Assembly (NCBI RefSeq): GCF_037658235.1
Contig: NZ_JBBJLN010000004.1
Coordinates: forward strand, 244,956 to 308,955
Source: Yunchengibacter salinarum
GTDB taxonomy: Bacteria > Pseudomonadota > Alphaproteobacteria > Sphingomonadales > Kordiimonadaceae
Length of the DNA: 64,000 bases
Direction: 5' to 3'
The notes under the pieces are model-generated. The model was given only the letters and a program-made list of their open reading frames with translations. It had not been told where the DNA came from and searched no databases. The stretch's first letter is position 1. Every line of letters starts with the position of its first letter. Below are positions 34,611 to 43,658 of this stretch, one piece after another. The position numbers were made by a program, and so were the translations under genes.

Positions 34611-37124
34611 TCAATAAATACCGCCCGTCCCTTCACGAACGCCGCCTTTTTGGCCCAGCGCGCCGGAGCCGTCAAGCACTGCAAGTTCACCGAAACGCGG
34701 CTCGTGACCCGGCTTGAAAGCCTCCACGATAACGCGCTCATCTCCCGGTCGGGCCGGCAGACCGGTCTTTGCATTGATCCGTACAAGGCGGATACCGGCA
34801 GGCATACGGAACGGCACGCCGGGGTCCCCTTCCAACGCCCCCCGCATGAAATCGCGCCAGATCGGCACGGCGGTGCTGGACCCCTCTTCGCCGGGGCCGA
34901 GGGAGCGCGGCGTATCGAACCCCACATAAACCCCCACCGCCAGATCGGCGGAAAAGCCCACAAACCAGCCATCCTGCGCATCATTGGTGGTGCCGGTCTT
35001 GCCGGCAAGGGGCTTGCCGAGCACCCGTATCTTGCGCCCGGTCCCGTTCTGCACCACACCTTCCAGCATGGAAACCAGTTGATACGCGGTCAGGCGCCCC
35101 AGCACCTGCTTGCGATCGTCGGGGATGGTGGGTTCGGGCACTTCGGGATCGAAAGGCGCGGAACAGCCGGGGCAAGGCCGGTCATCCGCCCGGTAAATGG
35201 TGCGCCCGCGCCGATCCTGCACCCGGTCGATCAGCGTTGGCCGGATTTCCTTGCCGCCATTGACCATCATGCCATAAGCGGCGGTCAGATCGATCAGCCG
35301 CACTTCGCCCGCGCCGAGAGAGGCGGCGAGCGTGGGTGTCATATTGTTCGCCACACCAAGGCGGCGCGCGTAATTCATCACCCGATTCATGCCCAGATGC
35401 TGCGCCAACCGGACGGTCATCAGGTTGCGGGATCGCACAATGCCCAGCCGAAGGGTGGACGGGCCATAGAATTTGTTGGAACTGTTGCGCGGCTTCCATT
35501 TCCCCTGGCCGCCGCCCTGATCAATGACAAAGGGCGCGTCCAGCACCAGGCTGGCTGGTGTAAACCCGTTTTCCAGCGCCGCGGCATAAACAACCGGCTT
35601 GAAGGCGGAGCCCGGTTGCCGCTGTGCCTGAACGGCGCGGTTGAACTCGCTTTCCTGATAATCGAAACCGCCAACCATGGCATGGACCCGGCCCGTGTGC
35701 GGGTCCATCGCCACCAGCGCCCCTTCCACATCCGGCACCTGCTTCAGGGCAAACCGGGGCACGCCGGTGGTATCATCCGCACCCGGCAGCGCGATCTGCA
35801 CCATGCCGCCATCCTCAAGCGGGGCGACGGGCACCACGTCCCCGGCTTCGAGCAGGTCCGACGGCGCCTCTGGCCGTGCGCCGACACGCTGGCCCTCAAT
35901 ATAGCGCCGCGCCCAGCGCATGGTCTCGAACGGCACGAACCCGTATCGGCCATCCGCGAGCCCGATCAGGGCCCCATCGCTCGCCACCCGGTGCACCAGC
36001 GCCAGGCGCCAGTCCGACAGGCCCAGGGGAATATCCAGCGCCGCCAGCCTGTCCGGCCAGTCCTTGAAATCATCCAGGCGGGTCAGCGGGCCGCGCCAGC
36101 CATGGCGGCGATCATAGGCCACCAGCCCTTCCCGCAGCACCTTTTCCGCCATACTCTGAAGGCGCGGCTCCAGCGACGTGCGCACGCTCAGCCCCCCTTC
36201 ATAAAGCGCCTTGGTGCCGAACCGGCCAGCCACTTCCCGGCGCACCTCCTCGGCGAAATAATTGGCCTCATAGCGGGCAGTGCGCTGGGTGGTGGCCATT
36301 TCCAGCGGCTCGGCCACCGCCTTGTCATAGGTGGCCCTGTCTATATGACCCAACACCAGCATACGGCCCAGCACCCAGTTGCGCCGGGCCACGGCACGGT
36401 CATGGTTGCGCACGGGATGATAATTGTTCGGCCCCTTGGGGATGGCCGCCAGATACGCCATCTGGGCCACCGTCAATTCGCTCAGGGATTTATCGAAATA
36501 ATTAAGCGCGGCGGACGCCACGCCATAAGACCGGTTCCCGAAATAAATCTCGTTCAGATACAGTTCAAGGATCCTGTCCTTGGAATAGGCGCGTTCGATC
36601 CGCAGGGTCAGGATCATTTCCTTGATCTTGCGATCAAGTTTCTGATCCAGCGTCAACAGGAAATTGCGCGCCACCTGCTGCGTAATGGTGGATGCCCCCC
36701 TGAGCGGCCCACCCCGCACCAGATTGACCGCCGTGGTGGCCGCGGCCCGCAATATGCCCATATAATCGAGCCCGGAATGCTCGTAGAAATTCTTGTCCTC
36801 CGCAGACAGGAACGCCTTGATCAGCGGTTCCGGCACCACTTCGATCGGCACGAAAAGCCGGTCCTGCCGGGCATATTCCTTCAGCAGACTGCCATCCCCG
36901 GCGTGAATACGGGTCACCACAGCCGGTTCGTAATTGGCCAGCGTGCGATAATCCGGCAGGTCGCGGCCATAATGGATGATCGCCCACAGCACCACGCCCG
37001 CCGCCGCCAGCATACCCAGAAGGCCAAGCCAGAAGCCCCACACGACCATGCGCCGCCAAAGCGGCCTGCGCTTGCGCTGCTTCCCGTTTGGCGGGGGCGT
37101 GGTGTTCTGCTTACTGGCTGTCAT
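34611..37124 (-). CDS. mrcA: Class A penicillin-binding protein 1A
   Basis: Bifunctional inner-membrane enzyme that polymerises and cross-links peptidoglycan. The 837-residue protein has a basic cytoplasmic tail and one membrane segment (about 27-50). The GT51 transglycosylase domain follows, with catalytic Glu109 (AFLSAEDKNFYEHSGLDY) and the RGASTITQQ motif. The transpeptidase domain has Ser506 in GSAFKP, the SRN motif, and KTGTT at Lys709. An OB-like insert separates the two, as in other PBP1A proteins. It lies between the amidase (180 bp upstream) and prfB. Confidence 0.97.
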   Translation of the reverse strand: MTASKQNTTPPPNGKQRKRRPLWRRMVVWGFWLGLLGMLAAAGVVLWAIIHYGRDLPDYRTLANYEPAVVTRIHAGDGSLLKEYARQDRLFVPIEVVPEPLIKAFLSAEDKNFYEHSGLDYMGILRAAATTAVNLVRGGPLRGASTITQQVARNFLLTLDQKLDRKIKEMILTLRIERAYSKDRILELYLNEIYFGNRSYGVASAALNYFDKSLSELTVAQMAYLAAIPKGPNNYHPVRNHDRAVARRNWVLGRMLVLGHIDRATYDKAVAEPLEMATTQRTARYEANYFAEEVRREVAGRFGTKALYEGGLSVRTSLEPRLQSMAEKVLREGLVAYDRRHGWRGPLTRLDDFKDWPDRLAALDIPLGLSDWRLALVHRVASDGALIGLADGRYGFVPFETMRWARRYIEGQRVGARPEAPSDLLEAGDVVPVAPLEDGGMVQIALPGADDTTGVPRFALKQVPDVEGALVAMDPHTGRVHAMVGGFDYQESEFNRAVQAQRQPGSAFKPVVYAAALENGFTPASLVLDAPFVIDQGGGQGKWKPRNSSNKFYGPSTLRLGIVRSRNLMTVRLAQHLGMNRVMNYARRLGVANNMTPTLAASLGAGEVRLIDLTAAYGMMVNGGKEIRPTLIDRVQDRRGRTIYRADDRPCPGCSAPFDPEVPEPTIPDDRKQVLGRLTAYQLVSMLEGVVQNGTGRKIRVLGKPLAGKTGTTNDAQDGWFVGFSADLAVGVYVGFDTPRSLGPGEEGSSTAVPIWRDFMRGALEGDPGVPFRMPAGIRLVRINAKTGLPARPGDERVIVEAFKPGHEPRFGELAVLDGSGALGQKGGVREGTGGIY

Positions 37125-37305
37125 CCTGTTCCGGGACCTGATCGTTTATCGGGATTTTCATGGCAACCGGCAATGTGACGCCTGCCAATTCACGCCTGTT
37201 CCCTCGGTCATCTTCACCGCCATTTCATGGCGCGTGAATATGGCGACCGGAAGGCATTTCAGGCTGGATATGCGCGCCCCGGCACCGGAAATCAACCCTG
37301 CTTCG

Positions 37306-38556
37306 TCAACGACCCAGCGCGGTCATGTGCTGAAAATACCGATCCACCGCCCGGCGCACGGCCAGCGCGATCCGCTTGCGCCCGCTATCGCTGTTCAACA
37401 TGCGGGCATCCTGACGGTTGGACAGATACCCCGTTTCCAGAAGCACGGACGGAATTTCCGGCGATTTCAGCACCACGAACCCGGCAAAGCGATGGCCGCG
37501 GCTGTGCATCTTCACCTGCTGCCGCATTTCCGGCAACAGCATCTCGGCGAACTGGGCGGAATAATTCATCGTCTCCCGCTGGGCCAGATCGATCAGAATG
37601 CCGGAAACGTCATCATCGGCCACGTCCAGCCTGAGCCCGGCGAACAGGTCAGAGCGGTTTTCCTTTGCCGCCAGCCGGGCGGCTTCCCGATCCGACGCGC
37701 TTTCCGACAGGGTATAGACGGTACCGCCGCGCACATTGGGGTTATCAAGCGCATCGGCATGAACGCTGATGAACAGGTCCGCCTGATGGCGGCGGGCCAC
37801 CTGCATCCGCTTACGCAAGGGCAGGAAGATATCCCGGTCCCGCGTCAACCGCACGTCATAGCGCCCGGTGGACTCCAGCCGGTCCTCGATCACGCGGGCG
37901 ATGCGCAGCACCACCACCTTTTCATTCACACCAAGCGCGCCCAGCGTGCCCGGGTCCACGCCGCCATGGCCGGCATCCACCACCACGATGCGCCGCCCGC
38001 CGGGCTTACGCTCGCGGGTGGATTGCGGCACGCTGGCGCGGCTGATCTCCGAGCGGCTGGGCTGATTGCTGCGGGTTTCCGCCACCGCCTTTTCAAACGC
38101 CGCCGCCGAACTGTTCCGCAGATCGATCACCACCCGCTTGCCGGACCCGTCCCGCGGCGGCAGATGGAAAACCCGATCAACGACCACGGGGCGGTCCAGG
38201 TCGAACACCATGCGATAAACATTTTGCGCGAACAGGCCGTGGCGATACCCTTTCACGGCGCCCTTGCCATCGATCCGCCGGGGGCCGAGCCATTCAGCGG
38301 CGGGCATGTCCACCACCACACGGCGCGGCTCCGTCAACAGGAAGGGTTTGGGCTCGAACCGCTCGGACGTTTCGAGAACAATGCGGGTCACGTCCCCGTG
38401 GCGGCCAAAACGCATGTCGGAGACGGCGATCGGGTCCGCCAGCGCCGCGCCGTCAAGCCATGCAAGGGCCAGCGCGGCAAGCCCGATCGCCAGCCCCCCT
38501 GCCCTGGTGACCATATCGCGCACGCATACCAGCCTGAAGGCCATGACCGTCCACAC
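37306..38556 (-). CDS. N-acetylmuramoyl-L-alanine amidase (AmiC-like, AMIN + Amidase_3)
   Basis: Periplasmic zinc amidase that splits septal peptidoglycan. A signal peptide (GGLAIGLAALALAWLDGAALA) is followed by an AMIN domain (about 40-140) that targets the septum. The Amidase_3 domain comes last (about 195-410), with VVDAGHGGVDPG, FISVHADA and the catalytic glutamate segment SVLLETGYLSN. The start is unsure: GTG 38556 follows a GGGGAG run closely, while ATG 38544 or ATG 38514 would give a shorter leader. Amidases of this type need LytM activators; the degenerate LysM/M23 protein at 46-47 kb is a candidate partner. Confidence 0.93.
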   Translation of the reverse strand: MWTVMAFRLVCVRDMVTRAGGLAIGLAALALAWLDGAALADPIAVSDMRFGRHGDVTRIVLETSERFEPKPFLLTEPRRVVVDMPAAEWLGPRRIDGKGAVKGYRHGLFAQNVYRMVFDLDRPVVVDRVFHLPPRDGSGKRVVIDLRNSSAAAFEKAVAETRSNQPSRSEISRASVPQSTRERKPGGRRIVVVDAGHGGVDPGTLGALGVNEKVVVLRIARVIEDRLESTGRYDVRLTRDRDIFLPLRKRMQVARRHQADLFISVHADALDNPNVRGGTVYTLSESASDREAARLAAKENRSDLFAGLRLDVADDDVSGILIDLAQRETMNYSAQFAEMLLPEMRQQVKMHSRGHRFAGFVVLKSPEIPSVLLETGYLSNRQDARMLNSDSGRKRIALAVRRAVDRYFQHMTALGR

Positions 38557-39277
38557 TCCCCGAGCTATGGATAATTCCCACTTGCCTTGATTCTATTGAT
38601 TTTTGCCCGCCAGACAAGAGAAATGGCGCGCCGCGGACCCACGGGCGGCGCGTTGAACCGGGCGGGCTGTTTTTCCATTGTAATCAGAAACACGAACGCC
38701 TAGGCTGCCGGGGCGAGTTTCTTGCCCGGCGCCATCCGTTGATGGGCGGTACCGGGCCGGCCCGGTGGTTCTGGCAATCCATTGGCCCCGACAATCCGCC
38801 CCGACAAAGCGCTCTTCAAAGCGCCGGGGCAATGAACAGACCGGCATTGCGTAGCCGGATCGGGGTCGGCGCGGTTCCTTCCGGCCAATCGAAAAGGACA
38901 AGAAGCGGTGACCCCTAACCCGCATGACCACAACCGATTCAGACCATCGCCGCGCGATGGACGGGACCGCCAGATCATGGTGGCCGGATCGGTTCCGTCC
39001 TGCGGGCCACGCTTTCGGGCAGGCGCCAGCTTCCCGGTCGGGTCGGCCTGTATGTGCCCCCGTTCCGCTGTCCACACCGCACAGACACACATTAACCAAT
39101 TGGGCCCGTCCCCTGGGGGGCAGGTTCGCCCGCGCGGCCGGTTTGAACGCACTGACCGGCAGCCCGCGCCCGCGAACCCGTTTGAAATGATCAAAGAGCC
39201 GCGTCGGCCACTGTCGGCGGGGCACCCTGTCCATTCATCTCACCACCCAGGCGGGACGAGGTCCGGAGAAGAGACCT
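38557..39277. other. 721-bp divergent spacer between the amidase gene and rne
   Basis: I see no convincing gene on either strand. The left end holds the amidase promoter candidate (38590-38617) and a GC-rich 8-bp hairpin, CGCGCCGC / GCGGCGCG (38627-38652). The rest is probably the rne promoter and a long rne leader. The region directly before rne has GGAG at an acceptable distance. I could not find a well-spaced promoter for rne. Long structured leaders that let RNase E cut its own mRNA are known in enterobacteria, so this may be one. Confidence 0.5.
38590..38617 (-). promoter_or_regulatory. Candidate promoter for the amidase-mrcA direction
   Basis: On the minus strand TTGTCT and TAGAAT (five of six matches to consensus) are separated by 16 bp and lie about 35 nt before the amidase start. 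Confidence 0.45.
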
Positions 39278-42085
39278 ATGTCCACACGTATGCTGATCGA
39301 TGCGCGTCACGACGAGGAAACGCGCGTAACCATTGTTGATGGAAACCGTGTAGAGGAATTCGACTACGAGTCCCAATCCCGCCGCCAGTTGAAAGGCAAT
39401 ATCTATCTTGCCCGCGTGATGCGGGTGGAGCCGAGCCTTCAGGCGGCCTTTGTGGATTATGGCGGCAATCGCCACGGCTTTCTGGCCTTCAGCGAAATCC
39501 ATCCCGACTATTATCAGATCCCGGTGGAAGACCGGAACGCCCTTCTTGAGGCGGAGCGTGATGCCGTTCGTGCCGAAGGGCCGGGCGGCAATGACGATGA
39601 TGACGACGGCCCGGATGATGAGGCGGACACCGACCTCAGCGCGGAGGACGGCGAGGCCCCTTCCGATGAGGATGAGCCGGTTGACCGGTCCATAGCAAAA
39701 GAAAGCGCGGAAGACGAAAAAGACGCCGAGGTGGCAGAGGCCGCCGCTGTGCGCCGTGCACAGCGGGAATTGAAGCGCCGCTACAAGATTCAGGAAGTGA
39801 TCAAGAAGCGCCAGGTGCTGTTGATCCAGGTGGTCAAGGAAGAGCGCGGCAACAAGGGCGCGGCGCTGACCACCTATCTGTCGCTGGCCGGGCGCTATTG
39901 CGTGCTGATGCCCAATTCCACCCATGCCGGCGGCATCAGCCGGAAGATCAGTCAGGCCATTGATCGCAAGCGCCTGAAGAAAATCATCCACGATCTGGAA
40001 GTGCCGGAAAACATGGGGCTGATCATCCGTACGGCGGGGATCAAGCGCACCAAGGCCGAGATCAAGCGGGACTTCGATTATCTGGTAAGGTTGTGGAACG
40101 GCATCCGGGAACTGACGCTGAAGTCCATCGCCCCGACCCTTGTGTATGAGGAAGGCGACCTGATCAAGCGCACCATACGCGATGTCTATACCCGCGAAGT
40201 GGATGAAATCCTTGTGGAAGGCGAAAAGGGCTATCGCACCGCCAAGGACTTCATGAAGCTGCTGATGCCCAGCCACGCCAAGAAGGTGCAGCATTATCGG
40301 AACCGCATCCCCCTGTTCCATCGCTATCAGGTGGAAAGCCAGCTTGAGAGCATGTATCAGCCCGTGGTGCAGCTCAAGGCGGGGGGCTATATCGTCATCA
40401 ACCCCACCGAGGCCCTGATCTCGGTGGACGTGAACTCCGGCCGCTCCACCAAGGAACACAATATCGAGGAAACGGCGCTGCACACCAACCTGGAAGCAGC
40501 CGAGGAGGTGGCACGTCAGCTCCGCCTGAGAGACATGGCCGGCCTGATCGTGATCGACTTCATCGACATGGAGGATCGCGGCAACAACCGGGCGGTGGAA
40601 AAGCGCCTGAAGGACGTGCTTAAGAACGACAGGGCGCGGGTTCAGGTAGGCCGCATCTCCAGCTTCGGGCTTCTGGAAATGTCCCGTCAGCGGCTGCGCC
40701 CCAACCTGCTGGAAGCCAGCACGGTGACCTGTGAGCGCTGCCACGGCATGGGCGTGGTCCGTTCCGTGGACTTCGCCGCGCTCAAGGTACTGCGCGAGCT
40801 GGAGGAAGAAGGCTTGCGTGGCCGCAGTGCGCTGGTGACGGTGCGCGCCCACCCGGATGTGGCGATCTATCTTCTGAACAAGAAGCGCGCCATCGTGATG
40901 GAGCTGGAGCGCACCTATAACATGGCGGTGGACCTGATTCCCGACCCCAAATTGGGCCCGTCGGACATCGATCTTGCCCACCAGGCCACCAACCCGGATG
41001 ACCGCAGCGATGCCACGGTGGCGGATAATGTGATCACGCCGCATGGGCTCGTGGCGCCATCCGCCCTGCCGGACCCGGCGGAGGACGCGGCTGACGATAC
41101 GGCGCCCGCCAAAGACGATGCCCCGAAAGAAGATCAACCGGAAGAGCAGAAACGCCGGCGCCCGCGCAAGCCGCGCGAGAACAAGCCCGAATCGACGGAA
41201 AATAACGATTCGCGGTCCAATGATGATGGCGGGGAAGACAAACCCAAGCCCCGACGCAGGCGCGGTCGGCGCGGCGGGCGTCGTCGGCGCAAGTCCCCGG
41301 AAAACCAACAGCCGGAGCAACAGGTGCAGGAGCAGCCATCCACCGCGCAGGCGGACGGTGACCATGCGGCGGACGGGGCACAACCCTCCGAGGCCGCGGC
41401 CCGTGGCGATGCGGCTGAGAATCCGGCTGCCGTCTCCTCTGCGCCTGAAAAGGCTGGGGAGGCAGGAGCCCAGGTGAGCGCCCCCGCCCCTGAGCAGGCC
41501 GATGATGCCACACCTGCCGCCGTCTCCGATGCCGAGACCACGAACAGCCCCGCCCGGAAAAAGCCCGCGCGCCGGCGCCCTGCCCGCAAAAAGGCGGAAG
41601 CGGAGGCTTCGGATGCACAGGCTGGTGATGCGCCTTCCGAAACCAGGGACGATGCGCCGGCCCCCAAGCCGCGCCGCCGGTCCCGCAAAAAGGCTGAAGA
41701 CAGCCCTGCCGTGGCCGAGAAGGACCAGAGCGAGGGAACCGAAGCGGCGGAAAAGCCCAAGCCCGCCCGCAAGCGCCCGGCGCGCAAGAAGCCCGCTGAA
41801 AAGGCGGAAGCTGCGCCTGAAGCCCACTCCGCACCGAAAGACGCGGCAAAGGCGGATAGCGCACCAAAATCGGAGGAGCCCGACAACAAGGTGCCTGCCG
41901 AAGATATCCTGAAAACTGTGGCAACCCAGGACACGCCCGCGCCTCAGGCACCGAAGCAGGCAGCACCCCGGAAGGATGCCGACACAGGAACCGACGGCGG
42001 GAACCCGAAAGCCGACAATCAGCCTGAAAGTGACGGTGACAATCCCAAGCCGCGCAAGGGCTGGTGGAGCCGCACCTTCGGCTAA
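39278..42085 (+). CDS. rne: Ribonuclease E
   Basis: Endonuclease that starts mRNA decay and matures rRNA and tRNA; scaffold of the degradosome. The 935-residue protein begins MSTRMLIDARHDEETRV. Its S1 domain (FVDYGGNRHGFLAFSEI) is split by an acidic insert at about residues 100-150 (GGNDDDDDGPDDEADTDL). The DNase I-like catalytic aspartates lie in SVDVNSGRSTK and VIDFIDMED. The Zn-link cysteines are Cys485 and Cys488 (CERCHGMG). From about residue 580 the tail is disordered, with alternating Lys/Arg/Pro and acidic blocks, as expected for RNA and partner binding. GGAG lies 9 nt before the ATG. Confidence 0.96.
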   Translation: MSTRMLIDARHDEETRVTIVDGNRVEEFDYESQSRRQLKGNIYLARVMRVEPSLQAAFVDYGGNRHGFLAFSEIHPDYYQIPVEDRNALLEAERDAVRAEGPGGNDDDDDGPDDEADTDLSAEDGEAPSDEDEPVDRSIAKESAEDEKDAEVAEAAAVRRAQRELKRRYKIQEVIKKRQVLLIQVVKEERGNKGAALTTYLSLAGRYCVLMPNSTHAGGISRKISQAIDRKRLKKIIHDLEVPENMGLIIRTAGIKRTKAEIKRDFDYLVRLWNGIRELTLKSIAPTLVYEEGDLIKRTIRDVYTREVDEILVEGEKGYRTAKDFMKLLMPSHAKKVQHYRNRIPLFHRYQVESQLESMYQPVVQLKAGGYIVINPTEALISVDVNSGRSTKEHNIEETALHTNLEAAEEVARQLRLRDMAGLIVIDFIDMEDRGNNRAVEKRLKDVLKNDRARVQVGRISSFGLLEMSRQRLRPNLLEASTVTCERCHGMGVVRSVDFAALKVLRELEEEGLRGRSALVTVRAHPDVAIYLLNKKRAIVMELERTYNMAVDLIPDPKLGPSDIDLAHQATNPDDRSDATVADNVITPHGLVAPSALPDPAEDAADDTAPAKDDAPKEDQPEEQKRRRPRKPRENKPESTENNDSRSNDDGGEDKPKPRRRRGRRGGRRRRKSPENQQPEQQVQEQPSTAQADGDHAADGAQPSEAAARGDAAENPAAVSSAPEKAGEAGAQVSAPAPEQADDATPAAVSDAETTNSPARKKPARRRPARKKAEAEASDAQAGDAPSETRDDAPAPKPRRRSRKKAEDSPAVAEKDQSEGTEAAEKPKPARKRPARKKPAEKAEAAPEAHSAPKDAAKADSAPKSEEPDNKVPAEDILKTVATQDTPAPQAPKQAAPRKDADTGTDGGNPKADNQPESDGDNPKPRKGWWSRTFG

Positions 42086-42123
42086 GCCCGACAATGGGGC
42101 CATGCGCCCCGCACGAAAACCAG

Positions 42124-42157
42124 AAAGCCGCCCCGGAAGAACCGGGGCGGCTTTTTT
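42124..42157 (+). terminator. Intrinsic terminator after rne
   Basis: A 13-bp stem, AAAGCCGCCCCGG / CCGGGGCGGCTTT, with an AAGAA loop is followed by a run of Ts ending at 42157, 39 nt past the rne stop. The matching As on the left give weak function for the convergent leftward transcript ending with the Mth938-like gene. Confidence 0.88.
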
Positions 42158-42227
42158 AATGTGCGGATGGCAGGTTGGGTTCCGCGCCCTTCAAAGGCGC
42201 GCCTGATGGCGCAGTCGGGAAAACGTA

Positions 42228-42635
42228 TCAGCTAACAGGCAGGAGAAGCGCGGCCACGCGGCGCCCTTCAGCCACCAGAACATTGAAAGTGCGCGCGGCG
42301 GCCCCTGTATCCATCAGGTCCACGCCGATGCCCGCATCCGCCAGCGCCGTGCGAATGGCTTTGGGGGGCAGATCGGTGGCCGTTCCGGTTCCCAGCAAGA
42401 CCAGCTCTGGCCGCGGGGCATGGTTCAGCATCGGGGTCAGGTCCGCTTCACTCAAACCCGCCGTGTCGGTGGCGGAAACGGGATGCACGCCGGTTTCCAG
42501 AAGCAGTACGCCGCCCTCGAACCGTCGGCCCATGATGCGAAAACCATTGTCTCCATAGGCATCCACGGTAAGCCGGTCATCCACTGACTGCTGCCGCATT
42601 TCCAGACCGCCCGACTTTATCGGCTCATCGCTCAT
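42228..42635 (-). CDS. Mth938-like domain protein (DUF498)
   Basis: Small 135-residue protein of the Mth938 family, whose mitochondrial relative NDUFAF3 helps assemble respiratory complex I. The conserved parts are GFRIMGRRFEGGVLLLE, ELVLLGTGTATDLPP and the DTGAAARTFNVLVAEGR stretch. GGAG lies 6 nt before the ATG. It follows secF by 33 bp and is probably the last gene of yajC-secD-secF, an order seen in many alphaproteobacteria. The bacterial function is unproven; a membrane-assembly role is inference. Confidence 0.88.
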   Translation of the reverse strand: MSDEPIKSGGLEMRQQSVDDRLTVDAYGDNGFRIMGRRFEGGVLLLETGVHPVSATDTAGLSEADLTPMLNHAPRPELVLLGTGTATDLPPKAIRTALADAGIGVDLMDTGAAARTFNVLVAEGRRVAALLLPVS

Positions 42636-42668
42636 GAAGGTCTCCGCTGCATTTGGCCCGGTACTGGA

Positions 42669-43640
42669 TCAAAAGGCATCCGCGGCACCGGGACGGGACT
42701 TGTCCACAGTGGGGTCGTTTTCCCCGTCATCCTGCTCGAACGCATCCCGGCGCATATTGAGCCGCGTCAGAACCGGCACCGCCACATAAATGGAGCTGTA
42801 GGTGCCGATGACAACGCCCCAGATCATGGCCGCGGTAAAGCCCCGGATCACTTCCCCGCCGAACAGGAACAGCGAAACCAGTGCCAGCAGCGTGGTTACG
42901 GAGGTCATGATGGTGCGGCTCAGGGTCTGGTTCAGGGACAGGTTCAGCACGTCATCCAGCGGTGTCTTGCGATATTTCCGCAGATTTTCCCGCACCCGGT
43001 CATACACCACCACGGTATCGTTCAGCGAATAGCCCACAATGGTCAACAGGGCCGCAATAATGCTCAGATTGAATTCCAGCCGGGTAAGGGCGAAGAACCC
43101 CACGGTCAGAAGCACATCATGGACCAGTGCGATGACCGCGCCCACGCCAAACTGCCATTCGAAGCGAAACCAGATATAGATCAGAACCGCGATCACGGCC
43201 ACGGTCACGGCAATGGTGCCATCCGTTTTCAGTTCACCGGAAACCTTGGGACCGATGATGTTTTCCTGCCGATAATCCACATCGGCCAGACTTTCGCTAA
43301 GCGCCGCCTTGGCCGCGTCCATGGCCGCCATCTGCGCTTCATCGCCGCCGGGCTGGCGCTCGATCCGAATGAGCGCCTCGGTCGGGCTGCCATATTCCTG
43401 CACGGCCACCTCGCCCAGATTCTGAGCGTTCAGAACGTCACGCACTTTAGCGATCGGGATGGGCTTTTCCATGCCGATCTCGATGGCAATACCGCCCTTG
43501 AAATCAATGCCATAATTCAGGCTGTTGACGGCGAACAGGGCCACCGACCCGATCATGAGCACAAGCGAAAGCACAGCCGCTATGCGATGGCCTTTCAGGA
43601 AGTCGATCTTGGTGTTCCGGGGCAACAGCCGCAGCAACAT
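42669..43640 (-). CDS. secF: Protein translocase subunit SecF
   Basis: RND-family partner of SecD that uses the proton gradient to help proteins leave the Sec channel. The 323-residue protein has a first membrane segment near 20-40, the periplasmic GIDFKGGIAIEI signature, and five more membrane segments with the family's GYSLNDTVVVYDRVREN motif. GGAG lies 7 nt before the start. It follows secD by 18 bp. Confidence 0.97.
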   Translation of the reverse strand: MLLRLLPRNTKIDFLKGHRIAAVLSLVLMIGSVALFAVNSLNYGIDFKGGIAIEIGMEKPIPIAKVRDVLNAQNLGEVAVQEYGSPTEALIRIERQPGGDEAQMAAMDAAKAALSESLADVDYRQENIIGPKVSGELKTDGTIAVTVAVIAVLIYIWFRFEWQFGVGAVIALVHDVLLTVGFFALTRLEFNLSIIAALLTIVGYSLNDTVVVYDRVRENLRKYRKTPLDDVLNLSLNQTLSRTIMTSVTTLLALVSLFLFGGEVIRGFTAAMIWGVVIGTYSSIYVAVPVLTRLNMRRDAFEQDDGENDPTVDKSRPGAADAF

Positions 43641-43658
43641 GGTGCGTCTCCGCTTGGC

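Noticed and set aside
34500..37178. 892-codon open frame antisense to the PBP1A gene
   Set aside because: Shadow of a GC-rich gene: His/Pro/Gln-rich product without domains, opposite an intact class A PBP.
38605..38674. Intrinsic terminator near the amidase promoter (GC-rich stem and five Ts)
   Set aside because: No plus-strand gene ends upstream, the T-run is 17 nt from the stem, and the region overlaps a better promoter candidate on the minus strand.
39191..42103. 970-codon open frame antisense to rne
   Set aside because: High GC keeps the complementary frame open. Its product is a low-complexity Arg/Leu/Phe-rich string, while the plus strand encodes a complete RNase E.
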